Origin: Caldilinea sp. CFX5
GTDB lineage: Bacteria; Chloroflexota; Anaerolineae; Caldilineales; Caldilineaceae
NCBI GenBank assembly: GCA_021405325.1
Contig: QWII01000019.1
Coordinates: 1 to 64,000, forward strand
DNA length: 64,000 nt
Reading direction: 5' to 3'
Shown: piece after piece, positions 16,455 to 26,577 of the stretch
Layout of the letters: every line of letters starts with the position of its first letter
Position numbering within the stretch: position 1 is the stretch's first letter
Position numbers and translations under genes: made by a program
The notes under the pieces: model-generated
Told to the model about the DNA's origin: nothing
What the model saw: only the letters and a program-made list of their open reading frames with translations
The model's database searches: none

Positions 16455-17024
16455 ATGATGAGAAAAGTATTTTTGCACTGCGCGATGACGCTGGATGGCA
16501 TGGTGTCCAACGTGGATCAGTGGGTATCGTTCACCGATGAGGCGATGCAAGACGGCATCGCCTTTCACGGTACGATCGACGCCATCGTCTTTGGCAAAAA
16601 CACCTATGCGCCGCTGGCAGCGTATTGGCAGGATGCAGAAACCTCGGCAAAGTCAGCGGCAGAACGCACCTTTGCCAAGCAAATTAACGATATGCACAAA
16701 TACGTCCTGTCGCACGGCGACGTAGACCTCACCTGGCGCAATTCGGAGCTGTTACGCGTCCCCGATGGCGCAGCCTTCCAGCGGGCAATGGAACGGATCA
16801 AGCAGATGCCGGGCAAAAACATTGCCGTGGATGCGGGCGAGGGCGCCTGGCGCTCATTTCTGGCCCAGGACGTGTGGGACGGACTCGATCTGCTGGTTCA
16901 TCCGCTGATGATCGGCCAGGGCCAGCCGCTCTTTGCCTCGCTACCCGCCAACGCCAAGCTGCGCCTGGTGGCCAGCAAACCCTACGCCAATGGCGTGATC
17001 AATTTGCGGTATGAGAGGCAGTAA
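16455..17024 (+). CDS. RibD_C/DHFR-like reductase, 189 aa
   Basis: Begins RKVFLHCAMTLDGMVSNVD and continues with IVFGKNTYAPLAAYW, NDMHKYVLSHG and IAVDAGEGAWRSFLAQDVWD, the block order of DHFR-like RibD_C proteins. The usual GG of the nucleotide loop is replaced by EG. CAAGGAGAAAC precedes two consecutive ATG codons; either can serve. Reductase of unknown substrate. Confidence 0.85.
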   Translation: MMRKVFLHCAMTLDGMVSNVDQWVSFTDEAMQDGIAFHGTIDAIVFGKNTYAPLAAYWQDAETSAKSAAERTFAKQINDMHKYVLSHGDVDLTWRNSELLRVPDGAAFQRAMERIKQMPGKNIAVDAGEGAWRSFLAQDVWDGLDLLVHPLMIGQGQPLFASLPANAKLRLVASKPYANGVINLRYERQ

Positions 17025-17084
17025 GAAAACTGGTGGCTGGTGTGGACATACCTCACTAGCCACCAGCTACCAAGGAGAATCGAC

Positions 17085-18608
17085 ATGAGAAATGCTACGC
17101 GATCCGAAGCCATACCATTGGGGCCGCTTGCGGTCTCAACTGAGAACCCACGCTACTTCACCGTCGCCGCGGGCAACCGCGCCGAGCGCCAGGCCATCTA
17201 CCTGACCGGCTCACACATCTGGAACAACTTGCAGGATGGCATGGGGCCAGGCGCCGATTGCGCCGCCACGCCCGAACCGTTCGACTACGCGGCTTACCTC
17301 CAGTTCCTCCAGGAGCGCGGTCATAACTTTATCCGGCTGTGGCGTTGGGAGCAATTCAAATCGCAGGCGGCGGGGGGCAACTTCCATCTCTGCATGGCAC
17401 CCCAACCATGGCCGCGCACGGGGCCAGGCACGGCCAGCGATGGCAAACCCCGGTTTGACCTCGCCACCTTCGATACCTCCTACTTCGACCGGCTGCGTCA
17501 CCGTGTGATCGCGGCCGGCAACGCAGGCATCTACGTCGCTGTCATGCTCTTCGATGGCTGGGCGCTGCACCTCAGCCCGACGCCGGACAATGTGCTGGGT
17601 CATCCCTTCTATGCCGACAACAACATTAACGGCATCAGCATCACCTCGATCAAGGATTACCAGGCGTTGCCGCTTGACCCGGCCATCCAGAAGCTTCAGG
17701 AAGCCTATATTCGTAAAGTGGTGGACACCGTCCACGACCTGCCCAACGTCCTTTGGGAGGTTGCCAACGAAGCGGCGGGCGGCGGGACAGTTGACAAAGA
17801 ATTCGCCGGGCTGCTGGGGCTGGGCGAACCGCCCGATTGGGGCGACTCCACCCAGTGGCAGTACTGGGTCATCAACCTTGTTAAGCAGTACGAGCAACAA
17901 CAGGGCTACGCGCCGCATCCCATCGGCATGACTATGCAGTTCCCGGTCGCCGATCAAATCAGGGTCAACGACCCGCTCTTCGCCAGCCCTGCCGACTGGA
18001 TCTCGCCCGGCTACGACGACGAGATCTTCGCCAATGGTGGGCATCCGATGGCGCCCGGCAGTCCGCCGTCGCACTGGTTCGATAACCCGCCCGCCAGCGA
18101 TGGCCGCAAGGTGATCATCACCGACACCGACCACTATGCGCCGGGCCAGGGCGATGCGCTGTGGGCCTGGAAATCCTTTCTGCGCGGCCACCACCCGATC
18201 TTGATGGATTTTGGGCTGATCGGCGGGGTCAATCCGCCTGATCCCTCAGCGGGAACGCCGTCGTATGCCGACAGTGAACCCGCGCGCTACGCGATGGGCG
18301 ACACGCGACGTTTCGCTGAACGGATGAACCTGATCGAGATGACGCCGCGCCCGGATCTCACCTCAACGGCGTATGCCCTGGCCAATCCCGGGCAAGAGTA
18401 CCTCATCCTCCAGCCGCATGAACCGGCGCAGCCGTTCACCGTGACGCTGGTCGCGGGCCGCTATCAGGGCGAGTGGTACAACATCGCCAGCCGCCGGACG
18501 GTCGCCGCCGACCCGGTAATCCTGGTGAGCGACGGGAGCCGTCACTTCTTCCCGCGCTCTGCCGAGGCTGGTCCAGTGGTGTTGTATTTGAAACGGGTGG
18601 ACGACTGA
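17085..18608 (+). CDS. Glycoside-hydrolase-like (clan GH-A type) protein
   Basis: 507 residues. NPRYFTVAAG...IYLTGSHIWNNLQD and HNFIRLWRWEQ resemble the first strands of a (beta/alpha)8 cellulase-like barrel; NVLWEVANEA holds the Asn-Glu pair used as acid/base in clan GH-A, and a C-terminal beta domain follows (about 430-507). No signal peptide is visible from start 17085, chosen for AAGGAGAATCGAC; the longer frame from 17040 has none either. Substrate cannot be told. Confidence 0.7.
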   Translation: MRNATRSEAIPLGPLAVSTENPRYFTVAAGNRAERQAIYLTGSHIWNNLQDGMGPGADCAATPEPFDYAAYLQFLQERGHNFIRLWRWEQFKSQAAGGNFHLCMAPQPWPRTGPGTASDGKPRFDLATFDTSYFDRLRHRVIAAGNAGIYVAVMLFDGWALHLSPTPDNVLGHPFYADNNINGISITSIKDYQALPLDPAIQKLQEAYIRKVVDTVHDLPNVLWEVANEAAGGGTVDKEFAGLLGLGEPPDWGDSTQWQYWVINLVKQYEQQQGYAPHPIGMTMQFPVADQIRVNDPLFASPADWISPGYDDEIFANGGHPMAPGSPPSHWFDNPPASDGRKVIITDTDHYAPGQGDALWAWKSFLRGHHPILMDFGLIGGVNPPDPSAGTPSYADSEPARYAMGDTRRFAERMNLIEMTPRPDLTSTAYALANPGQEYLILQPHEPAQPFTVTLVAGRYQGEWYNIASRRTVAADPVILVSDGSRHFFPRSAEAGPVVLYLKRVDD

Positions 18609-18663
18609 CTTTCGATTGAAAGACAATCAAGGAGTGACAAGCACCGGAAAAAGGAGAAGATCG

Positions 18664-19428
18664 ATGGAATTACAAGGAAAAGTGGCCCTGGTCACCGGGG
18701 GGAGTGGCGGCATCGGGCGCGCCATTGCCCAACGGCTGGCGCACGATGGGGCGTTGGTGGCGGTTCACTACGGTCACAACGCCGAAACCGCCCGGCAGAC
18801 AGTGCAGGAAATTGCCGCCAACGGCGGCGCCGCCTTCGCCGTGCAGGCGGATTTGGCCGAGGTCGCCCAGATTGAGCGCCTTTATCAAGCGCTCGATCGG
18901 GAACTGGAGCAACGCACAGGGGGCAAGCAGTTGGATATTCTGGTCAACAACGCCGGGATCAGCGCACTGTTCCCCTATCAGCAGATGACGCCGGCCCAGT
19001 TTGACCAGCTTTTCGCCGTCAACGTGCGGGGGGCGTTCTTCCTCACCCAGATGGCGCTGTCCCGGCTGCGCGACGGTGGGCGCATCATCAACATCTCGTC
19101 GGATGCGTCCAAGGGGGCGTCACCGCCGATCTCGGTGGCCTACAGTATGAGCAAGGCGGCGTTAGATGCCTTCACGATCTCGCTGGCCGCTGACCTGGGC
19201 AAACGCCAGATCACCGCCAACACGATTGCGCCCGGCGCCACCGAAACCGAGATGAATGCCGATATGTTCAAAGATCCAGCCGTGCGCAAGCAGGTCGCCA
19301 GCATGACGGCGTTAGGTCGCCTCGGCACATCGACCGATATCGCCAATGTGGTGGCGTTGCTGGCCTCCGCCGACAGCGCCTGGATCACAGGACAGTATAT
19401 TGTAGCGAGCGGCGGTCTGCGGCTGTGA
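18664..19428 (+). CDS. Short-chain dehydrogenase/reductase (classical SDR)
   Basis: 254 residues. TGGSGGIGRAIA is the cofactor motif, NNAG the structural motif, NISSDAS the catalytic Ser and YSMSKAALD the Tyr/Lys pair; PGATETEMNAD follows. The HYGHNAE segment after strand 2 suggests NADP(H). A 3-oxoacyl-ACP-reductase-like or general carbonyl reductase role is likely. Start 18664 has AAAAGGAGAAG upstream. The stop overlaps the GTG of the next gene (GTGA), so the two may be co-translated. Confidence 0.9.
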   Translation: MELQGKVALVTGGSGGIGRAIAQRLAHDGALVAVHYGHNAETARQTVQEIAANGGAAFAVQADLAEVAQIERLYQALDRELEQRTGGKQLDILVNNAGISALFPYQQMTPAQFDQLFAVNVRGAFFLTQMALSRLRDGGRIINISSDASKGASPPISVAYSMSKAALDAFTISLAADLGKRQITANTIAPGATETEMNADMFKDPAVRKQVASMTALGRLGTSTDIANVVALLASADSAWITGQYIVASGGLRL

Positions 19429-21743
19429 GTTCGCTGGGGAGAGAAGACCTCCGGATGGTAGCATCACCGATCATGCAACAATGGAGAAAATACCTACCCT
19501 ACGCGCTGGTGGCGCTGGTCGCGCTATTGATCCTCGGCGCAAACGCCGTCGCGGCCTATCGGCAGGCCAGCCGCATCAGCTTCCAGGGCGGCCCGCTGGC
19601 CGATTGGCCGGTCTATGGCCAGGATCAAGGCGGATCACGCTATTCACCGATCCAGCAGATCAACCGCGATAATGTGGCCCTGTTGCAGGTGGCCTGGGAA
19701 TACCACACCGGTGACTTCGCCGATGGCTCGGATGGCAGGCCTGGCACCTCCTTCCAAGCCACGCCGATCTTGGTCGATGGCCGGCTCTATCTAAGCACCG
19801 CCTACAACCGGGTGATTGCGCTCGACCCGACAACCGGGGCCGAAATCTGGGCCTATGATCCCGGCATTGATCGGACCGTCCACCGGGCGGAAATCGCCTC
19901 GCGTGGGGTGACGGCCTGGCTCGATACACAGCGGGGTGAGGGCGAAACCTGTCGTCGCCGCATTTTCCTCGGCACCCTTGATGCGCGCCTGATTGCGCTG
20001 GATGCCGCCAGTGGGAAACCTTGTCCGGACTTTGGCAACCAGGGTACGGTCGATCTGGCACAAGGCGCAGCGCTGGGTAGCTACGTTCCCGATACCACCC
20101 GTTACGGAGTAACCTCTCCGGTGGTGGCAATCGACGACCTGGTGGTGGTCGGTTCAGCAGTGGGTGACAACCGCGCCGTAACGGTAGAGCGGGGTGTGGT
20201 GCGCGCCTATGATGCCCGCACCGGCGCACTACGCTGGTCTTTCGATCCGATCCCGCGCAACCTCAATGACCCGGCCCGCCAAACGTGGGCCGACGACAGC
20301 GCCGACCGCACCGGCGCGGCCAACGTCTGGGCGCAGATTTCGGCAGACCCGGAACGCGATCTGGTCTTTATCCCGACCAGCAGCCCCAGCCCCGATTATT
20401 ATGGCGGCGAGCGACGTGGCAGCAATCTCTATGCCGATTCGGTGGTGGCGCTGCGTGGCGCCACGGGCGAGATGGTCTGGCATTATCAGCTAGTGCATCA
20501 CAATATTTGGGATTATGACATCCCTGCCCAGCCCACGCTAGTCACAGTGCGCAAAGATGGACAAGAGATCCCGGCGGTGGCACAAGCCAACAAAACCGGC
20601 TTTCTCTTCCTGCTGAACCGGGAGACAGGCGAACCGATCTTTCCGGTCGAGGAACGACCGGTTCCGCAGAGCGATGTGCCCGGCGAGGAGTCGTGGCCCA
20701 CCCAACCTTTTCCCACAGCGCCACAACCGTTGGCGCGCATGCACATCACGCCCGACGACGCCTGGGGCCTCTCGCCGTGGGATCGCGGCCAGTGTCGCAA
20801 CCGCATTGCGCAGCTTCGCAACGACGGCATCTTCACACCGGCCAGCCTGCAAGGATCGCTGATGTTTCCCGGCATTGCCGGCGGCACGAATTGGGGTAGT
20901 CTGGCGTTCGAGCCAGCGCGCGGGTGGGTGGTGCTGAATATGACGCATCTGCCCTTTGTTATCGAGGTCATTCCGCGTCAGGAATTCGCCGCCGCCGCGG
21001 CGCGGTCAGGCGACGCCGAGGTCAGCCCCCAAGCGGGTACGCCCTACGGCATGAGTCGCGTAGCACTTTTATCCCCCTTAGGTCTGCCGTGTCTTAAGCC
21101 GCCGTGGGGCACGCTCGCCACGGTGGAACTGGCCACCGGCCAGGTGAAGTGGGAGGTTCCGCTCGGTACGATTCGTGATATTGCGCCCGTGCCTCTGCCC
21201 TGGCGTCTCGGCGTGCCTAACCAGGGCGGGCCGATTGTGACGGCCGGTGGCCTCGTGTTGATCGGGGCGGCGATGGACAACTATCTGCGCGCGTTTGATG
21301 TCGAAACCGGTGCAGAGCTGTGGAAAGGCCGACTGCCTGCCGGTGGCCAGGCCACGCCCATGACCTACCGTCTGGCGGAGAATGGGCGTCAATTTGTGGT
21401 GATTGCGGCGGGCGGACATGCCAAGCTGGGCACGACCATCGGCGATAGCGTCGTGGCCTTTGCCCTGCCGGAAAGCCGGTTGGCGGTCGTCAGGCAATCA
21501 ATCCTGGACCTACTGCCGGCGGTGGGGTTGGCGGTCGTGGTGGCTTGCCTGCTGATCGCCTTGCGCGCACACCTGCTGAATCGGTGGCTGTGGTTGGTTG
21601 GCTTGGGCATCCTGGTGCTTGTGGCGACAGAGCTGGTCTGGTTGGCAACGCTCTCGGCGGCGGCTATGATCCTGGCCTTGGCGCTGGGGGTGGGCCTCGC
21701 CTTTTTGCTGCTGCACTGGCGGGGCTATTTGGCGCGCACCTAG
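19425..21743 (+). CDS. Membrane-bound PQQ-dependent dehydrogenase
   Basis: 772 residues from GTG 19425, which overlaps the SDR stop; ATG 19455 or 19473 are alternatives. One N-terminal membrane helix, then an eight-bladed propeller with WPVYGQDQGGSRYSP, a CRRRIFLGTLDARLIALDA blade and HNIWDYDIPAQPTL (active-site Asp region), as in glucose/quinate-type quinoproteins. The last 90 residues hold three or four membrane helices. Oxidises a sugar or alcohol outside the membrane and passes electrons to quinone. The C-terminal anchor differs from Gcd, whose five helices are N-terminal. Confidence 0.85.
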   Translation: MSSLGREDLRMVASPIMQQWRKYLPYALVALVALLILGANAVAAYRQASRISFQGGPLADWPVYGQDQGGSRYSPIQQINRDNVALLQVAWEYHTGDFADGSDGRPGTSFQATPILVDGRLYLSTAYNRVIALDPTTGAEIWAYDPGIDRTVHRAEIASRGVTAWLDTQRGEGETCRRRIFLGTLDARLIALDAASGKPCPDFGNQGTVDLAQGAALGSYVPDTTRYGVTSPVVAIDDLVVVGSAVGDNRAVTVERGVVRAYDARTGALRWSFDPIPRNLNDPARQTWADDSADRTGAANVWAQISADPERDLVFIPTSSPSPDYYGGERRGSNLYADSVVALRGATGEMVWHYQLVHHNIWDYDIPAQPTLVTVRKDGQEIPAVAQANKTGFLFLLNRETGEPIFPVEERPVPQSDVPGEESWPTQPFPTAPQPLARMHITPDDAWGLSPWDRGQCRNRIAQLRNDGIFTPASLQGSLMFPGIAGGTNWGSLAFEPARGWVVLNMTHLPFVIEVIPRQEFAAAAARSGDAEVSPQAGTPYGMSRVALLSPLGLPCLKPPWGTLATVELATGQVKWEVPLGTIRDIAPVPLPWRLGVPNQGGPIVTAGGLVLIGAAMDNYLRAFDVETGAELWKGRLPAGGQATPMTYRLAENGRQFVVIAAGGHAKLGTTIGDSVVAFALPESRLAVVRQSILDLLPAVGLAVVVACLLIALRAHLLNRWLWLVGLGILVLVATELVWLATLSAAAMILALALGVGLAFLLLHWRGYLART

Positions 21744-21792
21744 GGTGCTGCGCAGCAGCAACGCGCTACTGGGTACGTCCCAAATTTTCAGC

Positions 21793-21825
21793 AGACCTGA
21801 CAGGTTTGCGAAACCTGTCAGGTCT
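21793..21825. repeat. 33-bp palindrome related to the A/B/C core, copy D
   Basis: AGACCTGACAGGTTT, three bases, then AAACCTGTCAGGTCT. It uses the same CCTGACAGG and CCTGTCAGG units as the cores at 6936, 10254 and 27842, but with the two halves in exchanged order. It lies about 50 bases after the PQQ dehydrogenase and has no outer arms that I can see. Confidence 0.8.
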
Positions 21826-21950
21826 AGCGCCTCAATTGCGGACACACCCCGCGCTACTCCACCAGAATCCCCCATTTGGGAGAGGCCGGCTACCCCATCC
21901 GGTTGTTATACTGACGGAGAACGTTATTGTTGACAAAAGGAGAGAATATC

Positions 21951-22457
21951 ATGGCCGACAACGTGAAACTAGCGCAGGGTGACTTGCGGCTGCTGGAGAG
22001 TGAGATGGCGAAGGGCTTACTTGCTTCGACCATCCCAGCCCGCTTTGCCTATGTGGCGCTGGACGGCACACCGCGTGTGCTGCCAACCTGGTTTTATTGG
22101 ACCGGCGAAGAAGTGGTGATGCCCACCTTCGTGGCGGCGCCCCATGTGCGGCGCCCTGCTGCCCGTTTGCAAGCCTTACGAGTAAACCCCAATGTCGCCA
22201 TCACCATTGACACCGAAAGCTTTCCGCCCAACGTGCTCCTCCTGCGCGGGCAGGTGTCGCTCACCGAGGTGCCAGGCATTGTGCCGGAGTATCGGCTGGC
22301 GGCGCGGCGCTATATGGGTGCGGAAACGGCGGCGGCGTATCTCGCCCAAGTCGATCAGCCGGGTACGGCCATGGCGCGCATTGCGCTGCGGCCGACGTGG
22401 GTCGGCATACTCGATTTTGAAACGCGCCTCCCAGGGACAATGGCAGGAGCGCACTAA
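21951..22457 (+). CDS. PNPOx-like (pyridoxamine-phosphate-oxidase fold) protein
   Basis: 168 residues. RFAYVALDGTPRVLPTWFYWTGEEVVMPTF and NPNVAITIDTESFPPNVLLLRGQVSLTEV are the split-barrel strands of FMN/F420-binding PNPOx-like proteins. Start 21951 follows AAAGGAGAGAATATC. Likely binds FMN, F420 or haem; substrate unknown. Separated from the upstream dehydrogenase by a palindrome. Confidence 0.8.
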   Translation: MADNVKLAQGDLRLLESEMAKGLLASTIPARFAYVALDGTPRVLPTWFYWTGEEVVMPTFVAAPHVRRPAARLQALRVNPNVAITIDTESFPPNVLLLRGQVSLTEVPGIVPEYRLAARRYMGAETAAAYLAQVDQPGTAMARIALRPTWVGILDFETRLPGTMAGAH

Positions 22458-22516
22458 ATATCGTTACCCACCTGCGTTTTGGGGTAGTGGAGAAAACAGG
22501 AGGCAAACGTTAGATC

Positions 22517-23323
22517 ATGCAGACAACCATTCCAGCGGCAGAACTACCAACAGTTCCTAGCGCCGCACGCATCTACAGTTATACCTTGGGCGGCTCACAC
22601 TACTATCCAGTCGACCAGGCCGCCGCTGAGTATATGTTCACGCTTGTGCCCTCGACGCCCAAGTGGGTACGCATGTTGCGCGCCTTCCTCCAGCAGGCGG
22701 CGCGCCGGCTCTGGCATGAAGGCTTCCGGCACTTTGTCGATTTCGCTTCGGGGTTGCCAAGCGAAGATCACATCCACCATGTGTTGCCGGAGGCCAAAGT
22801 GGTCTACTCCGACAGCGATCCGGCGACGGTGGCCCTGGCCCAGCAACTGGTCGGCCATCTGCCCAATGTTCTCTATCGGCAACATGATGTGCGGGAGGCG
22901 CGCACCCTGTTAGAAGCAGCGCAGGTGCAGACGTTTTTGGGCGGCGAACGCCGGGTCGCCTTTGGCCTCAGCGGCATTACGGTCTTTCTCAAGCCGGACG
23001 AGATCAGCCAACTCTTCCATGACCTCTATGTGTGGGCGGCGCCAGGAGCCAGGCTTTACGTCACCTATGAAACCAAACTGCCGGGCATGATGACACCCCA
23101 GATGGAGCAATTTCTAGACATGTTCCGCCAGGCGGGATCACCCTTCTATCTCTACTCGGTAGAGGAGTGCATCGCTTTGAGCCAGCCCTGGCAATTGCCA
23201 GCGCAGGGCTTGCAGCCGCTTAGTGAGTTTTTGGCGTTGCCGGCGGATACGATCAGTGAGGCGGATCGGGAAGGCGTCGGGCTGGAGTTCTATGCAGCGA
23301 TTTTGGAGAAACCAGCACGTTGA
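22517..23323 (+). CDS. SAM-dependent methyltransferase, DUF574 (PF04672) type
   Basis: 268 residues. SAARIYSYTLGGSHYYPVDQAAAE is the N-terminal signature of this family, which is best known in actinomycetes; FVDFASGLPSEDHIHHV gives the SAM motif and VVYSDSDPATVALAQ the acidic strand 2. Substrate unknown. ACAGGAGGCAAACG lies upstream. Close spacing to 21951 suggests joint transcription. Confidence 0.85.
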   Translation: MQTTIPAAELPTVPSAARIYSYTLGGSHYYPVDQAAAEYMFTLVPSTPKWVRMLRAFLQQAARRLWHEGFRHFVDFASGLPSEDHIHHVLPEAKVVYSDSDPATVALAQQLVGHLPNVLYRQHDVREARTLLEAAQVQTFLGGERRVAFGLSGITVFLKPDEISQLFHDLYVWAAPGARLYVTYETKLPGMMTPQMEQFLDMFRQAGSPFYLYSVEECIALSQPWQLPAQGLQPLSEFLALPADTISEADREGVGLEFYAAILEKPAR

Positions 23324-23520
23324 ATCACCTTTCCGGTCACTGTCAGCTTATACCCGACTGCTATATCAGGATGGATTGACCGGATGAGGTACGGTGTACG
23401 AAACTAATAAATTGGTTACACCCTTCTGCACACGCCCCTGTATCGCGGCCAGATTGCAGAGGAAGCTTGGAGAAGGGTGGTCAAGGAAAGGATAATGAGC
23501 AACTTTCAGGTGGTGTAATC

Positions 23521-26500
23521 GTGATTTCTGTAACAAGCGTTGACGCAGCAATCAACACCAATCCGCCGGGACAGCTTGCGGAGCGCCGGTTTGACCGCCG
23601 CAGTTGGGCGATGTTGGCGTTCGCCGGCTTCATTTTGCTCTATAGTCTGGCGCTGGTGGTCTATATTGCCCGGCTGCCGACCGATGGTTGGGCCTTTCAA
23701 TTTAACCTGGCCCAGCCGGACCCCGGCTATGTCTTTACCGAATACTACGGCACGACACCATCGCCCTTGCAACCAGGCGATGTACTCGTCGCCGTCGAAG
23801 GGAAGCCGGTCGCGCGCATCTTTGCCGAAGCGTTTGCCTTGCAGTCACCCCGACCGGCGCATTGGCAGGTAGGCAATATGGTAGACTATACAGTCGAGCG
23901 CAATGGGCATCAACTGGCGTTGGCCGTGCCGATCATACGCCTGCCGCCCCAGATCTTCTGGACCTATATCTTGCAGCAGTGGGGTGGCGGCTGGCTGCTG
24001 TTGATGAGCCTGAGCATGATGGCGATCGGCTTCGTGGTCTTTTGGCAGCGCCCGCGCTATTTGCCGGCGCAACTGCTGCTGCTCTTCAGTTGGTCACTCT
24101 CCAGTTCGCAGCTTGTGTTGACGCCGATCACGCTGGCCGTTCTCCTCTACCCGCCGGCGCTTTTTCTCGCCCACCCGCCCCTACTGTTCAGCATCTGGCA
24201 GAGTACGATTCTCCCGGTGCTGGTGCATCTGTTGTTGGTCTTTCCTGTACAGAAGCAGCCGCTACGCCGTCACCCGCGGGTCGTCTTGCTGGCTATTTAT
24301 GCACCCACCCAATTGGCGTCCTGGTTGGCCTTGGCGCTAAATCTGGGCGACCCCGCCGCCATAACCGCCGTCTGGGGGAGAGTGCAAGCCATCCAGATTT
24401 TGCCGGCCTTTCTTGTGATGCTTGCTTCCGTCAGCCATACGTTTCGTACGGTACACGATGCCACGGTGCGGGCGCAGATGCGCTGGGTCACCTTCGGCGT
24501 CCTCGTTGCTTTCATGGGGTCGGTCCTCGTTGGGCTGCTGATGACCTTGGCCGGCGTCAGTCAGGACTATTTTACGCTGCTCATCTTTCCGTTTCTGTTG
24601 CTGCCGTTGAGCCTGGCCGTCGCCATTCTGCGCTATCGCCTCTTTGACATCGGCTTTCTGATCCACCGCACCTTGATTTACGGCGTGGTCTCGGCGTTGT
24701 TGGCGGTAATCTATGTCAGTTCGGTCGTGGCGCTACAAGCGGTCTTTCGCTTCCTCACTGGGCAGACGTCGAGCGTGGCAATTGCGCTTTCGACGCTCGT
24801 CATCGCGGGCATGGCCATGCCCTTGCGCAACCGCATCCAGACGGCCATTGATCGCAGTTTTTATCGCCAGAAGTACGATGCCCAACAGACGCTAGAGCGA
24901 TTCGTAGCCGGGCTGCAAAACCAGACTGATCTCGCCGAGCTAGCCGCCGGGGTGCGGGGCGTGGTGCAAGAGACATTACAACCGACCGGCGTGGAAGTCT
25001 GGCTGGTCGCCGATCTGCCATCTCTCGTCAAGCCTGACGAACCATCCGTACCAGAGGAACTGCTGCGCCTGACGCCGGATGATCCCCTGGTCGCCCGCTT
25101 GCAGCACAGCCGAGGAGTGGTAGAGGTGGAACGGCCGGCAGTGCATTCGCCCGCCTTGCAAGCGATGAAGGAGGTTGGTGTGGTGCTGCTTGCGCCGTTG
25201 GTCAACCAGGACGCGTTGATCGGCGTGATCACGCTTGGCCCGCGGCGCAGCGAACAGGGCTATGCCACTGATGATCGACAACTGCTCACCAACCTGGCGA
25301 CTCAAGCCGCACCGGCCTTTCAAGTCGCCAAGCTGATCCGCCAACAGCGCCAGGAGGCGCAACAGCGCGAGCAGATCGAGCAGGAACTGTTGGTGGCGCG
25401 CTCCATCCAGCAGACGCTCCTGCCGCAGACCCAGCCCACGCTGCCCGGCTGGACGATCAAGACGCACTACCAGCCGGCGCGGGCCATAGGGGGCGACTTC
25501 TATGACTTCATTCCCCTGCCCGATGGTCGCTTCAGTCTGATCATCGGTGACGTGACAGATAAGGGAGTGCCGGCGGCGCTGGTGATGGCGATGACGCGCA
25601 CCTTGCTGCGCGAAATGACCAAACTGCACGATACACCGGGCGCCATCCTGACGGCGGTCAACGACCGGCTGGTCGGCGACATCCCAGAGCGGATGTTTGT
25701 GACCTGCTTTTACACCATCCTCGATCCGGCCACTGGTACGCTGATCTACGCCAACGCCGGGCACAATCTGCCCTACTGGCGCACCGAGCATGAGGTAAAA
25801 GAGTTACACGCCCGCGGGATGCCTCTCGGCTTGCTGCCTACTATGAGCTACGAACAAAAGGAGATGGTGATGAGTACACAGGATGCGGTGATCTTCTACA
25901 CCGACGGTTTGGTGGAGGCGCATGATTCCGAGCGCAACATGCTTGGCGCCGACAAGATCAAGGAACTCATCGCCAACCAGCACCGTGGGCCAGCGATCAT
26001 CAGACACCTGCTGGACTATCAAGCTGCGTTCACCGGTCCGAACCAGGAACAAGAGGACGACACGACCCTGATCGTCTTGCAACGCGAGAAGGTACGCCTG
26101 CCAGATGAAGATCGCACGTTGAAAATTGAGGGACCGCCGGCGCAAGCGTGGCAGACGCTAACAGCTTTCAGTCTGCCTAGCGAACGGGGCAACGAACGCA
26201 CTGCCATGCAGCAAGTGGCCGCAGCGCTGGCCGCCCACCCCTTGCCGGCGGCCAAACTGGAACGACTGCAGACCGCCGTCGCCGAGGCGACGATGAACGC
26301 CATTGAGCATGGCAATCGTAACGACCCGACCAAGCCGGTCGGGCTTGTCGTCTACGCGAACGCCACCCAGGTAGCGGTCCACATCACCGATCAGGGGAAT
26401 GGAGTGCCGGTGCCTGAGCCAACCATGCCCGACCTGGCAGCCAAACTCGCGGGCTTGCAGACACCGCGGGGATGGGGGCTGTTTCTGATACAGAACATGG

Positions 26501-26565
26501 TCGATGAACTGAATGTGCGCTCGACCGCCACCGGCCATACGGTTGAGCTGATTATGAATCGCTAG
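23521..26565 (+). CDS. Membrane sensor with PDZ-like, GAF, SpoIIE phosphatase and HATPase kinase domains
   Basis: 1014 residues from GTG 23521 (AGGTGG upstream); a TTG at 23467 is the only longer option. Order: one helix, an extracytoplasmic PDZ-like part (about 45-125), six or seven helices, a GAF-like region (about 456-603), a PP2C/SpoIIE domain (GGDFYDF near 656, GDVTDKGVPAALV, FYTDGLVEAHD, EDDTTLIV, all metal-binding Asp present), then an RsbW-like ATPase (EATMNAIEHGN near 921, DQGNG, RGWGLFLIQNMVDE). It should both dephosphorylate and phosphorylate a STAS protein, most likely the one encoded 12 bases downstream. Confidence 0.9.
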   Translation: MISVTSVDAAINTNPPGQLAERRFDRRSWAMLAFAGFILLYSLALVVYIARLPTDGWAFQFNLAQPDPGYVFTEYYGTTPSPLQPGDVLVAVEGKPVARIFAEAFALQSPRPAHWQVGNMVDYTVERNGHQLALAVPIIRLPPQIFWTYILQQWGGGWLLLMSLSMMAIGFVVFWQRPRYLPAQLLLLFSWSLSSSQLVLTPITLAVLLYPPALFLAHPPLLFSIWQSTILPVLVHLLLVFPVQKQPLRRHPRVVLLAIYAPTQLASWLALALNLGDPAAITAVWGRVQAIQILPAFLVMLASVSHTFRTVHDATVRAQMRWVTFGVLVAFMGSVLVGLLMTLAGVSQDYFTLLIFPFLLLPLSLAVAILRYRLFDIGFLIHRTLIYGVVSALLAVIYVSSVVALQAVFRFLTGQTSSVAIALSTLVIAGMAMPLRNRIQTAIDRSFYRQKYDAQQTLERFVAGLQNQTDLAELAAGVRGVVQETLQPTGVEVWLVADLPSLVKPDEPSVPEELLRLTPDDPLVARLQHSRGVVEVERPAVHSPALQAMKEVGVVLLAPLVNQDALIGVITLGPRRSEQGYATDDRQLLTNLATQAAPAFQVAKLIRQQRQEAQQREQIEQELLVARSIQQTLLPQTQPTLPGWTIKTHYQPARAIGGDFYDFIPLPDGRFSLIIGDVTDKGVPAALVMAMTRTLLREMTKLHDTPGAILTAVNDRLVGDIPERMFVTCFYTILDPATGTLIYANAGHNLPYWRTEHEVKELHARGMPLGLLPTMSYEQKEMVMSTQDAVIFYTDGLVEAHDSERNMLGADKIKELIANQHRGPAIIRHLLDYQAAFTGPNQEQEDDTTLIVLQREKVRLPDEDRTLKIEGPPAQAWQTLTAFSLPSERGNERTAMQQVAAALAAHPLPAAKLERLQTAVAEATMNAIEHGNRNDPTKPVGLVVYANATQVAVHITDQGNGVPVPEPTMPDLAAKLAGLQTPRGWGLFLIQNMVDELNVRSTATGHTVELIMNR

Positions 26566-26577
26566 AGAGGAGACCCA

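Noticed and set aside
9575..17024. Integron cassette array
   Set aside because: No integron integrase and no regular attC-like site after each gene; the hairpins differ and are absent from most junctions.
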